Source: Pelodera strongyloides (taxonomy: Eukaryota; Nematoda; Chromadorea; Rhabditida; Rhabditidae). From it: 64,000 nt of DNA. How positions within the stretch are numbered: position 1 is the stretch's first letter; each line of letters begins with the position of its first letter. The notes below the pieces were generated by a model that saw only the letters and a list, made by a program, of their open reading frames with translations, ran no database searches and was not told the DNA's origin. The position numbers and the translations under genes were made by a program. The stretch is from positions 124,001 through 188,000 of the forward strand of contig JAANDG010000004.1 in assembly GCA_036852015.1 (NCBI GenBank). The letters are read 5' to 3'. This document shows positions 32,583 to 39,736 of this stretch, one piece after another.

Positions 32583-33209
32583 TGTCTCTCTTCCTCAGTG
32601 AAATATCTCGGTTCCTTATAACCTTAATCCTCTGGTACTGGTTACTTGGTTGCTAGGTGCAAGGCAAAACGGATTGCCTATTTGATATGTATGTTGTTGG
32701 GAGATACGGGACTGCGCTATGCATATTGTAGTTGACTACGCGAGTTTCGGCATTTGGTATTTTTCGCTGTTGAGCAAATACCTGGATTTGTGCATTGGTA
32801 GTGGGGAATGAGATTAAGAATGTTTTGGTTCGTGAGAAGTGGGCTTTAAAACTTTATTAACCGTGCACATGTATGGCACAGAACAGAACACAATTTGTAT
32901 AAATACTTGAGAATGCAAAGTTTCATAAACCATGTACCATATTGCTTTAATTTAATAGTTAGTAGTCGAATATGTGGTGACTCTGGGATTGGACTAGTCG
33001 TACCTTTATTACCGGATTGCATAACCCTGGTGTGGCTCGACTTTCTGTAGAACACGAGCTTTAATTTATGTGAACAATTTAATTACATTATATTAGTCAC
33101 GAAATTCTACATTGCATGTATATTACAGATGCAGTCAAAGGGAGCTGTGATGACCAATTCACAAACGGAACAGATGGTGCAATACATGAGCAAGCAATTT
33201 ATGTTGTAA
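9592..33209 (+). CDS. putative nuclear RNA-binding protein, RRM-like domains and Ser/Arg-rich tail
   Basis: Not matched to a named gene. Exons keeping frame: 9592-9645, 9872-9932, 10411-10530, 10884-11029, 11179-11262, 11703-11834, 12062-~12136, 12434-12621, 13200-13291, 13427-13523, 13634-13775, 14091-14119, 14925-15061, 15845-15891, 16114-16166, 16633-16709, 17081-17251, 17828-18011, 29419-29472, 29728-29850, 30303-30422, 33129-33209. Total is about 750 residues. The N-terminus is acidic. An RRM-like fold (SFTIKGLTQ ... GTASLIFKDADDARAAYKKF) is followed by a second possible one (TIFALNLAEQTDRS ...). Then come an acidic segment, a K/E coiled coil (exon 18), a KKKRRKK patch, a Ser11 run and an Arg/Lys tract. 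It ends ...YMSKQFML. Such a layout suits a nuclear pre-mRNA factor (inference). The exon 7-8 junction does not keep phase as drawn, so one donor there is wrong. A BEL/Pao element sits antisense in intron 18. An AATAAA lies near 33481. Confidence 0.75.
10540..10606 (-). repeat. tRNA-derived repeat fragment
   Basis: On the minus strand, an A-box-like TGGCGCAGTGGTAGAGG is followed about 30 bases later by a B-box-like GGGTACGATTCC. The arms do not close into a convincing cloverleaf, so this is a tRNA pseudogene or SINE head inside intron 3. Confidence 0.45.
11450..11641. repeat. MITE family A copy
   Basis: Intron 5 of the RNA-binding gene. TTAAAGCGAAATACCGGCCG and TTTTTGAAACGCATCG at the left are mirrored by GCGTTTCAAAAACCGGCCGG and TATTTCGC at the right. 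The interior has CATTCTTATG and CATTTGCATATGACGCATAAGAATG. Confidence 0.9.
12667..12852. repeat. MITE family A copy
   Basis: Intron 8 of the RNA-binding gene. The left end is degraded (CGAAATACCTATTCCGGCCG). The right end is GTGTTTCAAAAACCGGCCG...ATTTCGCTTT. The interior ATGCAAATGAGCATAAATTAG matches the copies at 51.4 and 54.9 kb, defining a subfamily. Confidence 0.85.
14174..14612 (+). repeat. tRNA-derived dispersed repeat (SINE-like), copy 1
   Basis: The copy begins ACCAGCCGTTCGAAGAGC with two hairpins, GAAGAGCCCTACGGGCTCTTC and AATCGGCCTTCGGCCGATT. It then has an A run, ATGCAAATTTGCT, and a tRNA-like segment at 14412-14493 with A box TAGCTCAACTGGTAGAGCG, the loop CTGTGAA (GTG, His-like) and B box GGTTTCGAATC. 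It ends about TTTATATAATAAGAT. It lies in intron 12 of the RNA-binding gene. The reverse copy at about 15072-15537 confirms the element's extent. The tRNA-like part is degenerate and unlikely to be a working tRNA. Confidence 0.8.
15072..15537 (-). repeat. tRNA-derived dispersed repeat (SINE-like), copy 2, inverted
   Basis: Reverse-oriented copy of the repeat at 14174. The same two hairpins end at about 15534, and its tRNA-like segment (about 15194-15275, minus strand) has a better A box (TAGCTCAGCAGGTAGAGCG), the same CTGTGAA loop and B box GGGTTCGAATCCC. The 3' half extends into a long stem (GCTGCTG ... CAGCAGC) instead of a normal acceptor arm. Together the two copies bracket exon 13 (14925-15061). 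Confidence 0.8.
16232..16295. repeat. short hairpin-like repeat
   Basis: Small repeat related to the one at 6718, with GAACCACC arms around AATTAGAATATTGCATAAATTT. It lies in intron 15 of the RNA-binding gene. Confidence 0.35.
18155..18159. other. target-site duplication, left (GGAAG)
   Basis: GGAAG directly left of the left LTR is repeated at 29203-29207 directly right of the right LTR. Five bases is a usual target duplication length for BEL/Pao elements. Confidence 0.9.
18160..18561 (-). repeat. 3' LTR of the BEL/Pao element
   Basis: 402 bp, matching 28799-29202. In element sense it runs TATCACGG ... CCGTATA, so it lacks the common TG...CA ends. It starts with a perfect 18-bp palindrome, ATCACGGTTAACCGTGAT (18543-18560). 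Confidence 0.95.
18712..19761 (-). CDS. retroelement ORF2: Ser/Arg-rich protein with triple CCHC zinc knuckles
   Basis: The protein has 349 residues if started at the ATG at 19759-19761; the open frame extends upstream to 19950 and there overlaps the end of env in another frame. I chose 19761 because env stops at 19841 and an acceptor-like ATTCCAG directly precedes this ATG. Residues 1-130 look helical. About 135-260 is Pro/Ser-rich with many SR/RS dipeptides. The C-terminus has three knuckles: C269-X2-C272-X3-H276-X4-C281, C300-X2-C303-X3-H307-X4-C312 and C319-X2-C322-X4-H327-X4-C332. The Gag of the same element has three knuckles with the same 19-residue gap between the first two and a shared ER..fL....RC..CL...H..EC pattern, so this part is probably a Gag nucleocapsid duplicate. 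A nucleic-acid-binding role is inferred; its real job is unknown. Confidence 0.85.
   Translation of the reverse strand: MSTYRPLHDPVGDYDADVSLYALRTAFTEGKQTVKEAYDLLQLLQNSSTIEEYNGYSGQLQIFPRIITLHQRELRHLEVLVTMGVQGGFATFTGDECKRYITDEEILTTSLFRSFNHVLDDIKHHLSTPPPPGLLREKGSIQEVPSPAPTSPSSTPSPPPHEEVSSSDSSSSPSRESSPTTNDSSSESSRETPPPRQKFCSERPTTAQPPRKRGNPSRPRSPSPTPDPSYSSTNRSRSPSQRSRTHYSYTSSAPRPQRAPPSSTSAVFCTFCRQSHPSHQCFVLRGVIERRQFLLRHDRCYRCLGLHPRNECPQGGRRCKRCDADSHHVAVCPDYSIRVVPFHLSDPRN
19762..19785 (-). promoter_or_regulatory. candidate splice acceptor before ORF2
   Basis: In element sense the bases before the ORF2 ATG read AACTATCTCAGATTCCAG, giving two possible AG acceptors, one touching the ATG. This would allow ORF2 to be made from a spliced or trans-spliced subgenomic RNA. 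No donor was identified. Confidence 0.4.
19841..22711 (-). other. envelope glycoprotein part of the polyprotein (phlebovirus Gn/Gc-like)
   Basis: A hydrophobic signal-like segment at residues 1850-1867 starts the region. A Cys-rich ectodomain follows to about 2180, then long hydrophobic segments (2188-2246), a basic furin-like stretch (SRRRIRRRVR, 2261-2270) and a second signal-like segment (2271-2290). A second Cys-rich ectodomain (2291 to about 2765) and a C-terminal membrane anchor (about 2771-2787) complete it. The second ectodomain matches the Phlebovirus_G2 pattern by its cysteine cluster C2416, C2422, C2427, C2430, C2434 around W2423, which I take as the fusion-loop region. Several N-X-S/T sites are present. 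By family knowledge this would be a class II fusion protein; whether virions form is unknown. Confidence 0.8.
19841..28261 (-). CDS. BEL/Pao polyprotein Gag-Pro-RT-RNaseH-Int-Env (2806 aa, intact)
   Basis: One uninterrupted frame. Gag with a DUF1759-like region (about 150-300) and three zinc knuckles: C390/C393/H398/C403, C422/C425/H430/C435 and C440/C443/H448/C452. Aspartic protease: D561-S-G, with the later ILLGSD at 660-665. Reverse transcriptase (about 800-1080) has D896 and the box Y974-V-D-N. RNase H has D1144, E1188, D1218 and D1263. The integrase zinc site has H1435, H1440, C1471 and C1474; its core has D1507, D1570 and probably E1613. A DUF5641-like tail covers about 1745-1815. Env starts near 1850. 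The final Asp of the usual YVDD box is Asn here. Copying the element RNA into DNA and integrating it is the established role of these domains. No stop or frameshift is present, so the element could be autonomous. The sense strand is strikingly C/T-rich. Confidence 0.97.
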   Translation of the reverse strand: MSGIIRTQIGRLKARLIHLVSSTTPLLAIDHESDEYADFDKLHALYQKIAGFTSSINSALQDIKVHVLAWSNLMQSLRGDEAEKEATLYDQYVTKYGDYSDAISQAESSLDSLRTMEQLIKHSLSTFEDDAQPKSTPTTSPISSNDPSSSLHVEARLPRLHLRRFSGILIDWQPFWECFKANIHSKTNLEPYVKFTYLLGCLDGEAKQLVNGLPLDSSNYAIAVDLLKQQYDDVSAITHSLRSDLLSAVSTGSSNSELLSLLNELYSTFMRLENLGDEADTTFLAQVIQSKFPRRIISRVYRNLDTQQPSAKDLLDEIRKILRQETAIDRITGPQTAPHGRATTLAAPTTRSSGQRPTSSASRPQGQGFSNRNPHSSPRSPQPPPSSPYCTYCASSGHHPSECSTVPLVKERIAFLTKEERCKQCLRPGHRPPECTRPPCFHCRGSHHRSVCYEFHVKNTSKSTSPQSGSNAIRGKPQKAQKPKPSSRPAERAPPPHAPSSSTQSSNKPSQTHRVVAMAAVPPNQSIPDNGSETVLLMCAPITLRNPDDSSQTVSSTVLLDSGSTRSYISEQVASDLKLQSQGLEQLSVSTFGSAQPIHLTSTRHRLGLQLSSGEIREITVTSASHLTGRLQTAAMSPEMGDNISTSLPLSAITSSTPGILLGSDVMWDFILHPDTTFTPLSSGFKRVDCPLGTFIVGNGFLKSYSAQSAQLGVQTERAYAAIENPPPDVDILWKLDSIGITDDPNASDDTICRQMTMDTIVQVGDRYAVKWPYKSSNPRISSNLSLCYARLQGVLRSLRKDPVLLAKYSETFVEQEAQGIIERVDLASSDGPLVHYLPHHGVVNPKKLRIVFDGSAKQQGFNSLNEELYRGPVTVPHIAGILTRARFDKYILVSDIEKAFLQVALQLEDRDVCRFLWLKDPSQPLAQDNLLVYRFCRVPFGIISSPWLLSATIEHHLHNVHTPLASTILRNLYVDNVLLGASDAEHAQGLYNETRSLFAQASMNLRDWASNNPQFNDFLRSEGEIPPAHLKLLGILWHTDLDHFEITVPHMTLPTSITKRTILQYINAIFDPLGWISPVILHKRLFLQTLWREQLRWDDPLPPHYQTIWEDLNPQASPSTIFHVPRLVSHNDGESFELHIFCDASAKAYGAAAYLRVIHPTMPTRSFLLFSKSRVSPTTTMTIPKLELTALLLGVRIFHFLVKELEVPLANTVIWGDSQCVLHWVRANRHVSVYVDNRVREIRSVPPDLIFAHIPTEENPADILSRGMQPEELQNSSMWWNGPERIRSDDPLKEIQVSFSIEDVPEPELTLSAIETNQYQSLICYDRFSTFDSLLNTLILILLFLQRIRKSVSSNILLANPTSANARFMLFKMAQTECPPDDTVIRNLHLYLDDHGLWRSRGRIDSAALSFDTRNPIYLPRDHKITSLYILHVHSSAAHAGVNQCLSDLRRTVWIPKARSKIKSVIRCDCFHCRKLQSLPYKLPDMPPLPESRTIPTRPFSHIGVDYMGPFSIRNMTGSIVKTWIVIFTCMFSRAIHCEVVPSYNAEGFIQAFRRFVSRRGKPILINSDHGTQLVLCASTLQSDLFRDFCNRFEFTWTFNTEKAPWKGSHFERLIGIFKSALRHAIGRQVLDRDNFLTTVTEIEAIVNSRPLTYISDDIDLIPLRPCDFLIRGACMTPYDIPPFDSADEDYHPTPSSRERLLAFWSRSNVVTTTFLQQWTEQYLLSLREHSSWTHKQKSTCSRTPCVGDVVLIEHDQDAKTHWRLGKIISFPPTVPIREATIRTHTCTRHEPNIEFHMTITDLTRPINMLYPLELTAPVATPPPSPTLQPPPELAPRRSSRIASLPTKSYVFFAFCILLASPTFALSSSGQCPSYTDTSTSIHLSACSLPSYSIHRIHDAHCWIPQTCLNSRSYDHYCRSSCHVCPVWSTYCTDYSGRYVQWTLENADLVNSTVTAFQSEICSWKSSPQCDSLSTTRNCVVITLLDNTSHYLTTSTIRITDFSDIDPPICIGEGDAYGPPTYCAVHPCSLNGTKFCYFDQPGLHFLTGVSTAIPLKAYGYAQCTFYAHPPASSLPSSSHSAPNSSVICVDGGIQIGSDLRSIIVEVCIYSTCSIHNLSSSTSIRGWTLPVPLEMTQWDFPVATNIWSNGIQIFHDERECRHTSFCRQHRCHLCWSYLSHFSQCASAWEIILLTLSIIACLLIFLCVIRIIMSIYICGLILARVLKFGYFLVLLPYRLARFLLLYLRCRRGSPDSPMVPSSRRRIRRRVRTAVQTTVLLMCIAFRPLAHAWDQVAHLDSSSTTCSRHPNGTFQCSTSTSHLLTLRSASSSVGLTLTTRDNIPVGSLTLRYTSLTYQCNRQHQYYTRNHLFEVHSVKRCPMSGSCANKEHNCAHLPSTSTLPEFDSIINESPGYSYCAESSGCWIQGCGLCTSACLFYRVIAVPRSNTVYQVFTCPSFRPVVALKVSIDTPTSSTRYKQVLQPGVYTRISDALSVSLVSTSVPHTPLLGSSFLRNMDTGQVGLVSASPVHQPQPGLVGQLQCSSRHHAVHFNCTFTSRVCQCRTTETNANCDCSTFDLNNYFSNPEIVLPVTHGDVLLHPYEDSVSAVFTHSTSFQLQVDINKFLSSFTYDHSTCTAIASPLVGCFNCVPGARSNITCSTDFGSTLGLLSCGDNIFSIPCSPQGSPLTLTFHQNRSTTDIACQLKCPASRTSLHVIGQLFDVTPLSVFGDSSVRSILSNVSYTTLGSFLNNIHFPSLSILSFITSWLTYLRYVGFGLLFILLLYVFFQFRSCCILFRFLRHLPKKDL
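28262..28798 (-). repeat. retroelement leader with GCGC-rich internal repeats
   Basis: The 537-nt leader between primer site and polyprotein ATG is built from imperfect repeats of AGCGCGGAATGGAAGCGCGA type (plus-strand reading). One block of about 82 bp is duplicated: CGCAGTGGGTGGGACGCGAG occurs at 28441 and at 28523. In element sense long stretches are open in all three frames because the repeat lacks stop codons. I treat those ORFs as by-products, though strong RNA structure (packaging or translation control) is plausible. Confidence 0.8.
28788..28798 (-). other. primer-binding site, tRNA-Arg-like
   Basis: Directly next to the 5' LTR, in element sense, lies TGGCGACCGCG. It is complementary to a tRNA 3' end of CGCGGTCGCCA, which fits an arginine tRNA of the GACCGCG... 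acceptor type. Identity of the tRNA is inferred from general tRNA knowledge. Confidence 0.7.
28799..29202 (-). repeat. 5' LTR of the BEL/Pao element
   Basis: 404 bp, almost identical to 18160-18561: differences are in the A run after AAAGGAAAA, one C/T in AAGAAAG(C/T)TAAATG and little else. The 18-bp terminal palindrome is at 29184-29201. It should hold the element promoter. Confidence 0.95.
29203..29207. other. target-site duplication, right (GGAAG)
   Basis: Second copy of the GGAAG duplication found at 18155-18159. Confidence 0.9.
30423..33128 (+). other. last intron of the RNA-binding gene
   Basis: A 2.7-kb intron. It holds CT-rich simple repeats (about 31771-31833 and a clean (CT)n at about 32531-32570) and no other exon I can defend. 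A short open segment at 30768-30990 does not preserve phase convincingly. Confidence 0.6.
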
Positions 33210-35052
33210 GAAGTTGTTAGCCAATATGCAAGGAAACTGAACTGAATACATCTGAAGATGGTTGTTATTGACAGTATAAGTCTTTTTTCCTTTATTCCTA
33301 TGTATTGCGTTTAAGTAGTTACGGTGGAACTTTTGTGTTTCACGAGGCGGTTCGGCGGTTTTGTTCTCATTTATTTAGACCAACTATGTGCACTTTTTTG
33401 TTATCAGTGTTATGCCTGAGCCTGTTTCACACTGGTAATTAGTTAATTTATTCCGGTCAAACACAAGGTTTGAACCTTACAATAAAACATCATGTATCTT
33501 GGTAAAGATCTACTAGTAAGGCAGTTTAGTAAAAAAGATTAAGTAAAGAGAAAGTATCACATAGTGTATGTTTATGTTCGTTGACGCGCCATGTTAGTTA
33601 ATTTGTTTTGTTGAATATGAAGCACTGCAACTGCTTATCTTTTTAGTATAACTGTTACCTCTGTGAGTTATTAGTTTATTATTGTATTTGTGAGAGGCTG
33701 CGTAGTTGCAGCACTCAAAATATGTTTTTGAACATATTGTGCTTCGGCATCACTCATGTAAAATAGCATTATTTTATCTATTTATCGTTGTTTGTTGAAT
33801 TTTGCTTCGATGTGTTCTTATTCATTTTTCATGTCGGTGTTACTTTGCTATGTTGTGATTTGTTGTATTAGTTGTTACGGAGTTGATAAATGATTTAAGT
33901 TACTTGTTGTGGTTAAAGACTTATAGGGTATAGTGTTCGTTACAGTAACGACAGGGTAAAATGGATAGTGGAGTGCTCAAGTTTCCTAAACATTTAAATG
34001 GGTGTCCTATTGATACAATGTGTTGTATGTAAGCCGCGGTGTTTTGGCGGTTAAACTTGTGCGCCATTTCGTTGCGAAGTGTTGGTGATGCATGTTCACG
34101 TATACGCGTGTATTCTAGAGTAACGTAATTTTGTCTTTTGCTATGTATTCCGCGGCATTTAGCTTCAGAAAGTTTCATTGAAACATTCAGTGTATTGTTC
34201 CGTAATATGTCATGTTATGTATCTGTCTCCCGTATAAACACCTTTGAATGTTTGATTAGATGTCTGTGCGAGAAACACTTGAGATGTCCTTATAGTGTAT
34301 ATTATGCAGAAGTGTCACCTCGTTGAGGGGTTTATTTACCCGGGGAGAATTTGAATATCTCCCTGGTCGCTATGGTAGACAACGGTGACCCCGCAACATA
34401 CCAATTACTTAGCTCTGCGCGACTGCGTCTCACTAATTGTATTGTCTCTAGGGGTTGGCAGTGGGCCAAGAGGTCAAATGGTGGGAGTAGGAATGTAATA
34501 GAGTGAACACCAATGAGACAATATAAGAAGAGGTGTTTTTGAATAAACATAGGAAGTTGGGTCTCATAGTTATGCAAGAGTTTATTGGGTAGTAATAGGA
34601 CATGACATACGTATATACCAAAGTAGGATACGTCGTTTAGGAGAACAAGAATTATAGAATTTTGCGAATTATGATGTTTTTTCAAATGATTTGTGATTGT
34701 ATGCTCTGCAAGGAAAGGGTTACACTTCAGCAAACTTCTTTATTAACTTTCTCTTTCATAAAAACGCGGCAAAATAGGTAATAAACTTATTATTATGGAA
34801 CATTAGGGTTTACAAACATTCAAAAAATGTAAATAACTTCGAGTAAGACATCATATTATGTTAGAAGTAATAGGGTTACTCTGTGCTTCACCGATTCAAC
34901 ACGATTAATTGGTTACTGTAGCCTTAAAACTGGATAATCATCTTATTATTACGATTGTTAGTATGAGATCGTCGTGTATTACTTATAAAGGTTAATAAAT
35001 ATTATGCAAATTAGTTGATATTGATTAATTATGCTAATTAGTTAGTGATCAC
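33210..35052. other. intergenic between convergent genes
   Basis: 3' flank of the RNA-binding gene (+) and of the caveolin gene (-). AT-rich; the open frames present are short and without recognisable features. Confidence 0.5.
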
Positions 35053-36556
35053 TTAAGCGGAGAGAATATCGGTGGGCTGCGAGTTGATACCGTACTTTCG
35101 GATAGAGACACCAGAGAACAGGAGTCCGATAGAGGTGAAGAGAGGGTCGAAGACACTCTGTACGATCCACTTCCATGTCTGAAAGAGGGAGGAATTATGA
35201 AAATTATGTTAAAATGGATTTGTACTTTGTAGTGCCGTGGGGGTGGTGAACCAGTCTCAAGTCTCAACTTCATGTCATCATATACCTCTACGATAAATAA
35301 CGACGGTAAAAGTATGCCTACTGAAGGAAAAAGCGTTCAAGGAGTTACTAGGATACTGTAAAATATAGTGCTACGGCTGCACCAGCAGACAAACACTTAG
35401 AATTTTGACGGTACGAGGGTGTATTATATTATTGCGCGGGTAAGTACATGCATTTATGAACTTAGATGCTAGGGAATTATTCCTAGGAGTTTCTGAAAAT
35501 GTTCCTCACCTTAGCGATCCAGTTTCCAGGGATGGTGAGCAACTTAGCGAGCGGCACGCACGCGAACACGTTGATCACGGTAAGAAGGGCGAAAAGGATG
35601 GCGAAGACGATAGCGGCGGGGATGCCAACGATGAGCGAACCTGTAAAATAGAGCAGTTAGCAAGATTAATGTTTACAAACGCGTCTACTTACTGTTAGGT
35701 GCGATTTCAAACTGTCATCTGTTTTATGAAGCTTAGAAATTTGCATATCTGAACCCCAATGCGTACACCTACAGTATGATATGCAATAATTAACGGACAA
35801 TAATTAGCGTAAGTACTAGCAGTACCGTAACCACAAGATAACGATAACTTACCAAGTCTGTAGAAGAACAGTCGAGTCCAAGAGAAGATCTTGAACACGA
35901 GTCTCCAGATGCAGTCCCAGGAGTGAGTGGTATCGGCCTCTCCGAAGATGTCCTCAAAGGCAAAGTGGACATGATCGTTGACGTTCTTCTCATCTCTGTC
36001 CACCAGATTGATTCCGATGGAGATGTGGTCGGCCTTCTGCTCAGTCTCGCTCTTCTCGGCCTTCTCGCGACGCCACCAGCACTTCTTCTTACCACCACAT
36101 TCCTGGATTTGTATATGGTAATTACATGGTAATTAGATTACGGTAAAGTAATTAGGTTCGGGTAATTAGCATACTGTAGTCGGAATGGACTATCTTAAAT
36201 TTTAACATTGTACAACAAAATTATAACGTATGTCTAAGCAGTCGCTATGATTCCTAAGATAGTAGACATTGCCGGTTCTTTAGGTTTCTTAAATTGGGTG
36301 AACACAAAGGGTGAACATGAATATTAGTGCTTGATATAAGATAAATTATTACCGTAGGCTTCTCCTCGGTTTGCTCGGAGGTCTGTGGCTCCTCAGACTT
36401 CTTGGGAGTCTTCTTGAAGAACCAGGTCTTCTTGGGGATCACGGGAGGGGCTGGCTGGGAAGGCTCAGCAGGCTTATCCTCAGTCTCTGTGGTAGTGGCA
36501 TCAGTGTCGGACTTGAGGGGCACGGCCTCGAGCTCAACCTTTTCTTGATCGGACAT
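35053..36556 (-). CDS. cav-1: caveolin (236 aa)
   Basis: Four exons, 36556-36353, 36102-35853, 35640-35510 and 35178-35053, join in frame. The N-terminus is an acidic and Pro/Thr-rich cytosolic tail. A signature-like FEDIFGEAD lies at 117-125, the scaffolding region DCIWRLVFKIFSWTRLFFYRL at 131-151, and the intramembrane hairpin at about 153-183. The C-terminal part VFDPLFTSIGLLFSGVSI matches the caveolin fold. Caveolins insert as a hairpin into the inner plasma-membrane leaflet, oligomerise and scaffold signalling and endocytosis. Length and layout agree with nematode CAV-1, hence the symbol, but orthology was not tested. The ATG lies about 10 bases after a CATTTCAG acceptor, which fits trans-splicing. 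Confidence 0.92.
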
Positions 36557-37016
36557 ATTTACTGTTCTGAAATGAATAGGTTCTTAGTATTGGTTGCTGT
36601 ATGGTTTCTAAAACAAGAAAAGAAACAAGTTGTTTAGCACGTTGAAGTACGGTTTCGGTATACCATCAGAGGATGCTATAGCTATACTATACCGTAAGAA
36701 AGGAGAATGCGTGAAAAACTGGAGGACGACAGAGAGCAAGCAGACAATTAAGCGAGTGACTTTTGGAACTTCGATCAAAGTATGTTAGAGAGCTATATAT
36801 GGCATCCTAGAACCAGCAAAACAAGGGAAACAAGGGAAACTAATCACCAGACGCCGCCAAGAAACGACGTAAAACTTTACGAGCGCACATAAAAATAATT
36901 AATTGTGGGCGACACTTGGGGTGGTTATTCTGACTTAGAAGAATACAAAAGTTGCTTAACTATGCAAGCCTCTAAGTTTCCAATTCACAATAAGGCACAA
37001 ATACTATTCAATCTTC

Positions 37017-37596
37017 CTAGCACTTGAATCTGTCATTTTGATATACGAGAAGATCGGGCGCTATGATAGACGAATAAAGCATACGTATTCTAATTCTCCG
37101 TCTAAATGTTGAATGGTGAAAGCAAGAGGGTAGCGGTGGTGAGTTATAGTTATAGGGCACGCTAGGGTAGATAGCAGCAGATGGTACGGACTCGGGGCCA
37201 AGCGGAGCGTGCACCAATGGTGGATTGGTATGTGGGATTGGTATGTATGGTGGGATATCGTCGGGGGTTAGCTGAGCCGTGACCCCGCCCATTTGGTCTG
37301 CCTTTTTGGCGGGGGCAGTATGATGCTGCGAGCAACATATGCATTGCCGCGAGCCAGATATTCGGACAATAAAAATTATGCTGACGGCATGCAAATCAAA
37401 GGTGACAGGCACAGTAATTTGGCAGTAGAATACTGGGGCTAACAGAAATTCGTGAACATGATAATATGTTCTATGTTCTGAAGAAGAAAAGCTAATAAGG
37501 TAGAATATGGACATGGATGGTACACCGCTTCTAGCTCAAGATCCATGTAGTCAAAGTTTTTGCCATCGGGGTGGGCCCAGGGGAAGCTTCTGCTAT
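37017..37596 (-). CDS. possible small membrane-protein gene, partial model
   Basis: Two minus-strand segments look coding. The first follows the acceptor TTTTTTCATAG and encodes FPWAHPDGKNFDYMDLELEA (about 37596-37533). The second, after TTCTGTTAG (near 37440), encodes a hydrophobic stretch, a Cys patch (CICC) and a Pro-rich tail (LTPDDIPPYIPIPHTNPP ...), stopping at 37020. I do not recognise the family and cannot place a start codon with confidence. A diverged copy of part of it lies at about 38996-39178. It may also be non-coding repeat sequence. Confidence 0.35.
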
Positions 37597-38204
37597 GAAA
37601 AAACAGTGAGGCTATTTTCAAATCGAGTACTTTCAAAAAGTATTATTTAGTAAAGTAAAGTATTAAAAAGAATTAGTTTAACAAGTATTATTTTCGAGTT
37701 TACCTGGTAACACTGGTAACAGTAAGCATCTTTATTGACACAATAAACGAGATTGTAAAGTTACTCGAAGGTCGTGCAATACAAAAATTTACGTAAAAGA
37801 GTAAACCACCTGACAAAGTACTCAAACTTCCCGTTTACATGAATTTCTGAGGGCTTCAATGGTTAAATTTAAAAAAAAACCGTAACCCTAAGCCTTATTC
37901 TTTACAGTTTTCCTTTTCTTCTATACTGAAAAACGTTGGTGATGCTAAACAAACTCCAGGTGCGAACATCTCAGAACGAGAGCCTGACACAGGAAAATCG
38001 AAGAAGGAACAAATAAAGTGTGTGCGGCTCTAACTTCGCCTAACTATCCAAGTTCTCGCGAAGGGATACTAACAATCAGCAAGCTCGCGAGAACCTGGCG
38101 AATGTCTGGCGAAACCTAGGCGAAAGGTAGGCCAAGCTGCAACTTTTTTGTCACCGCGCACCAAAAATTCACTTCGTGACGATGAGAGTGAGAGCTAAAA
38201 CCTC

Positions 38205-38656
38205 AAAGGGACAGGCCCACGAGAAAAAAGTTCTCCTCAATTTACTTGCACAGAATGTCCAGAATTTTAGAAATATTACTGCGCAAAACCGCATTTTTTG
38301 CACCCAGAACTCAAAGAGTGAGTTATTGTAAACAGTTCGGCCAAGTACCGTAGTCAGAATCAATTTTTGCGCTTTTAGGGCAGTACAGTATTGGAAACGT
38401 TTTTTTATTATCATAGGAATGTCCTTCGTCCTTTTAACAAATATTATGTAGAGAAAGAATGCTAATGGACGGATAAAAACCGTAAACACGAATTTTGACG
38501 TTGCTGATTACGGTACCTGGCCGAACTGTTTGCCGGGGAATAACTCTGTGAGTTCTAGGCTTCAAACAATGCGGTTTTCACAGTAATATTTCTGAAATTC
38601 CGGACATTCTGTGCAAGTAAATTGAGGGAAACTTTTTTTCTCGTGGGCGCTCCCTT
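38205..38656. repeat. foldback/MITE-like element with long terminal inverted repeats
   Basis: AAAGGGACAGGCCCACGAGA at the left is inverted at the right as TCTCGTGGGCGCTCCCTTT. Similarity continues inward for roughly 100 bases or more (CTCAATTTACTTGCACAGAA / TTCTGTGCAAGTAAATTGAG, then AACAGTTCGGCCA.GTACCGTA / TACGGTACCTGGCCGAACTGTT). No clear target duplication. The minus-strand ORF inside is a by-product. Confidence 0.8.
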
Positions 38657-38995
38657 TAATGCATATATCCTCTTCGTATCTCGCCTTCCTCTGGCCTACC
38701 GTTACTTGTGTTTTCTCCCCAATTTTCTCCCTTTACTTGGTGAAAAAATAATCTTCTAGTGTAGAAATTTTCAAAACTCGGCTCAATCAAAATTCTGTTA
38801 CTTATCCCGACGTGTAGCCATTTACCTACGAACTTTATACGTTTTTTTTTATGTATTTGTTCACGCTGTATTATTTCGCTTTTGTTCTTTTCAGAATAAA
38901 GAATAAAGTATTCAATAATATACCAGCGGGAATTAAGCAAACGAATTAATAACTGATAAGCTCGTAATCTCAATCGACAATTCAAACGGAGCAAA

Positions 38996-39178
38996 CAGCT
39001 GAGCCGTGACCCCGCGCGATTGGTGTGCCGTTGTGGAGCGAGACAGTATGCTGCCCTGGGCAATTTATGAATTGCCGCAGCAGATATTATGATACTAGAA
39101 ATATGCTGATGGCATGTGAATAAAAGGGGACGGGCGTGACAGTTACAGTAATTGGGGAGGAGAATGGTAATGAATTTC
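38996..39178 (-). pseudogene. diverged duplicate of the 37.3-kb segment
   Basis: AGCTGAGCCGTGACCCCGC ... TATGCTG(A)TGGCATG ... GTGACAG aligns along its length with 37268-37450. The frame that is open in the first copy has a stop here, so if the first copy is coding this is a decayed exon duplicate; otherwise both are copies of one repeat. Confidence 0.45.
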
Positions 39179-39736
39179 ATATGATACGTCCAGATATATT
39201 CGGGTTATAGCATATTTTCCCGCGGTAGGTACTTTCGCCTAAAATGGCACACCAAAGGCGGGGACATGCAATTTTAATGTTTATTGATTACATAATATAT
39301 AATCAAAATTTGAATGTTTATTGATTACATAACATATAATCAAAAGGCAACCCTAAGACGGAAATGCGCATAAAAACATATTAGTTGCTGCTGCTGGGTG
39401 CTTGGTGCACTGATTGGCTATCAATCAGAATCGTCTCAATCCATCATAGCATCACTCCCTACCTTCTGAAACATAGAGTTGCAGTAGCGTTGCCAGCCTC
39501 GTAACGGTATAGGCGCGGGCAAATTCTCCTATTGCCACTGATGCCCGCATTCAGTTGTGAAAGCGAATTTAAATCCGCGACGGTAGCATGCTAGGATGTA
39601 CGTTAATTTGCGCAATCCATTTTTCTCCCTACAATGTTTCAATTCTTTATTCAACTTTTTCTTTGTAGGTAACATCAATCCTTATTACATCTCTGCAAGT
39701 TACAGTAAGAATGAATTTATTTCAGAGCAAAATATA

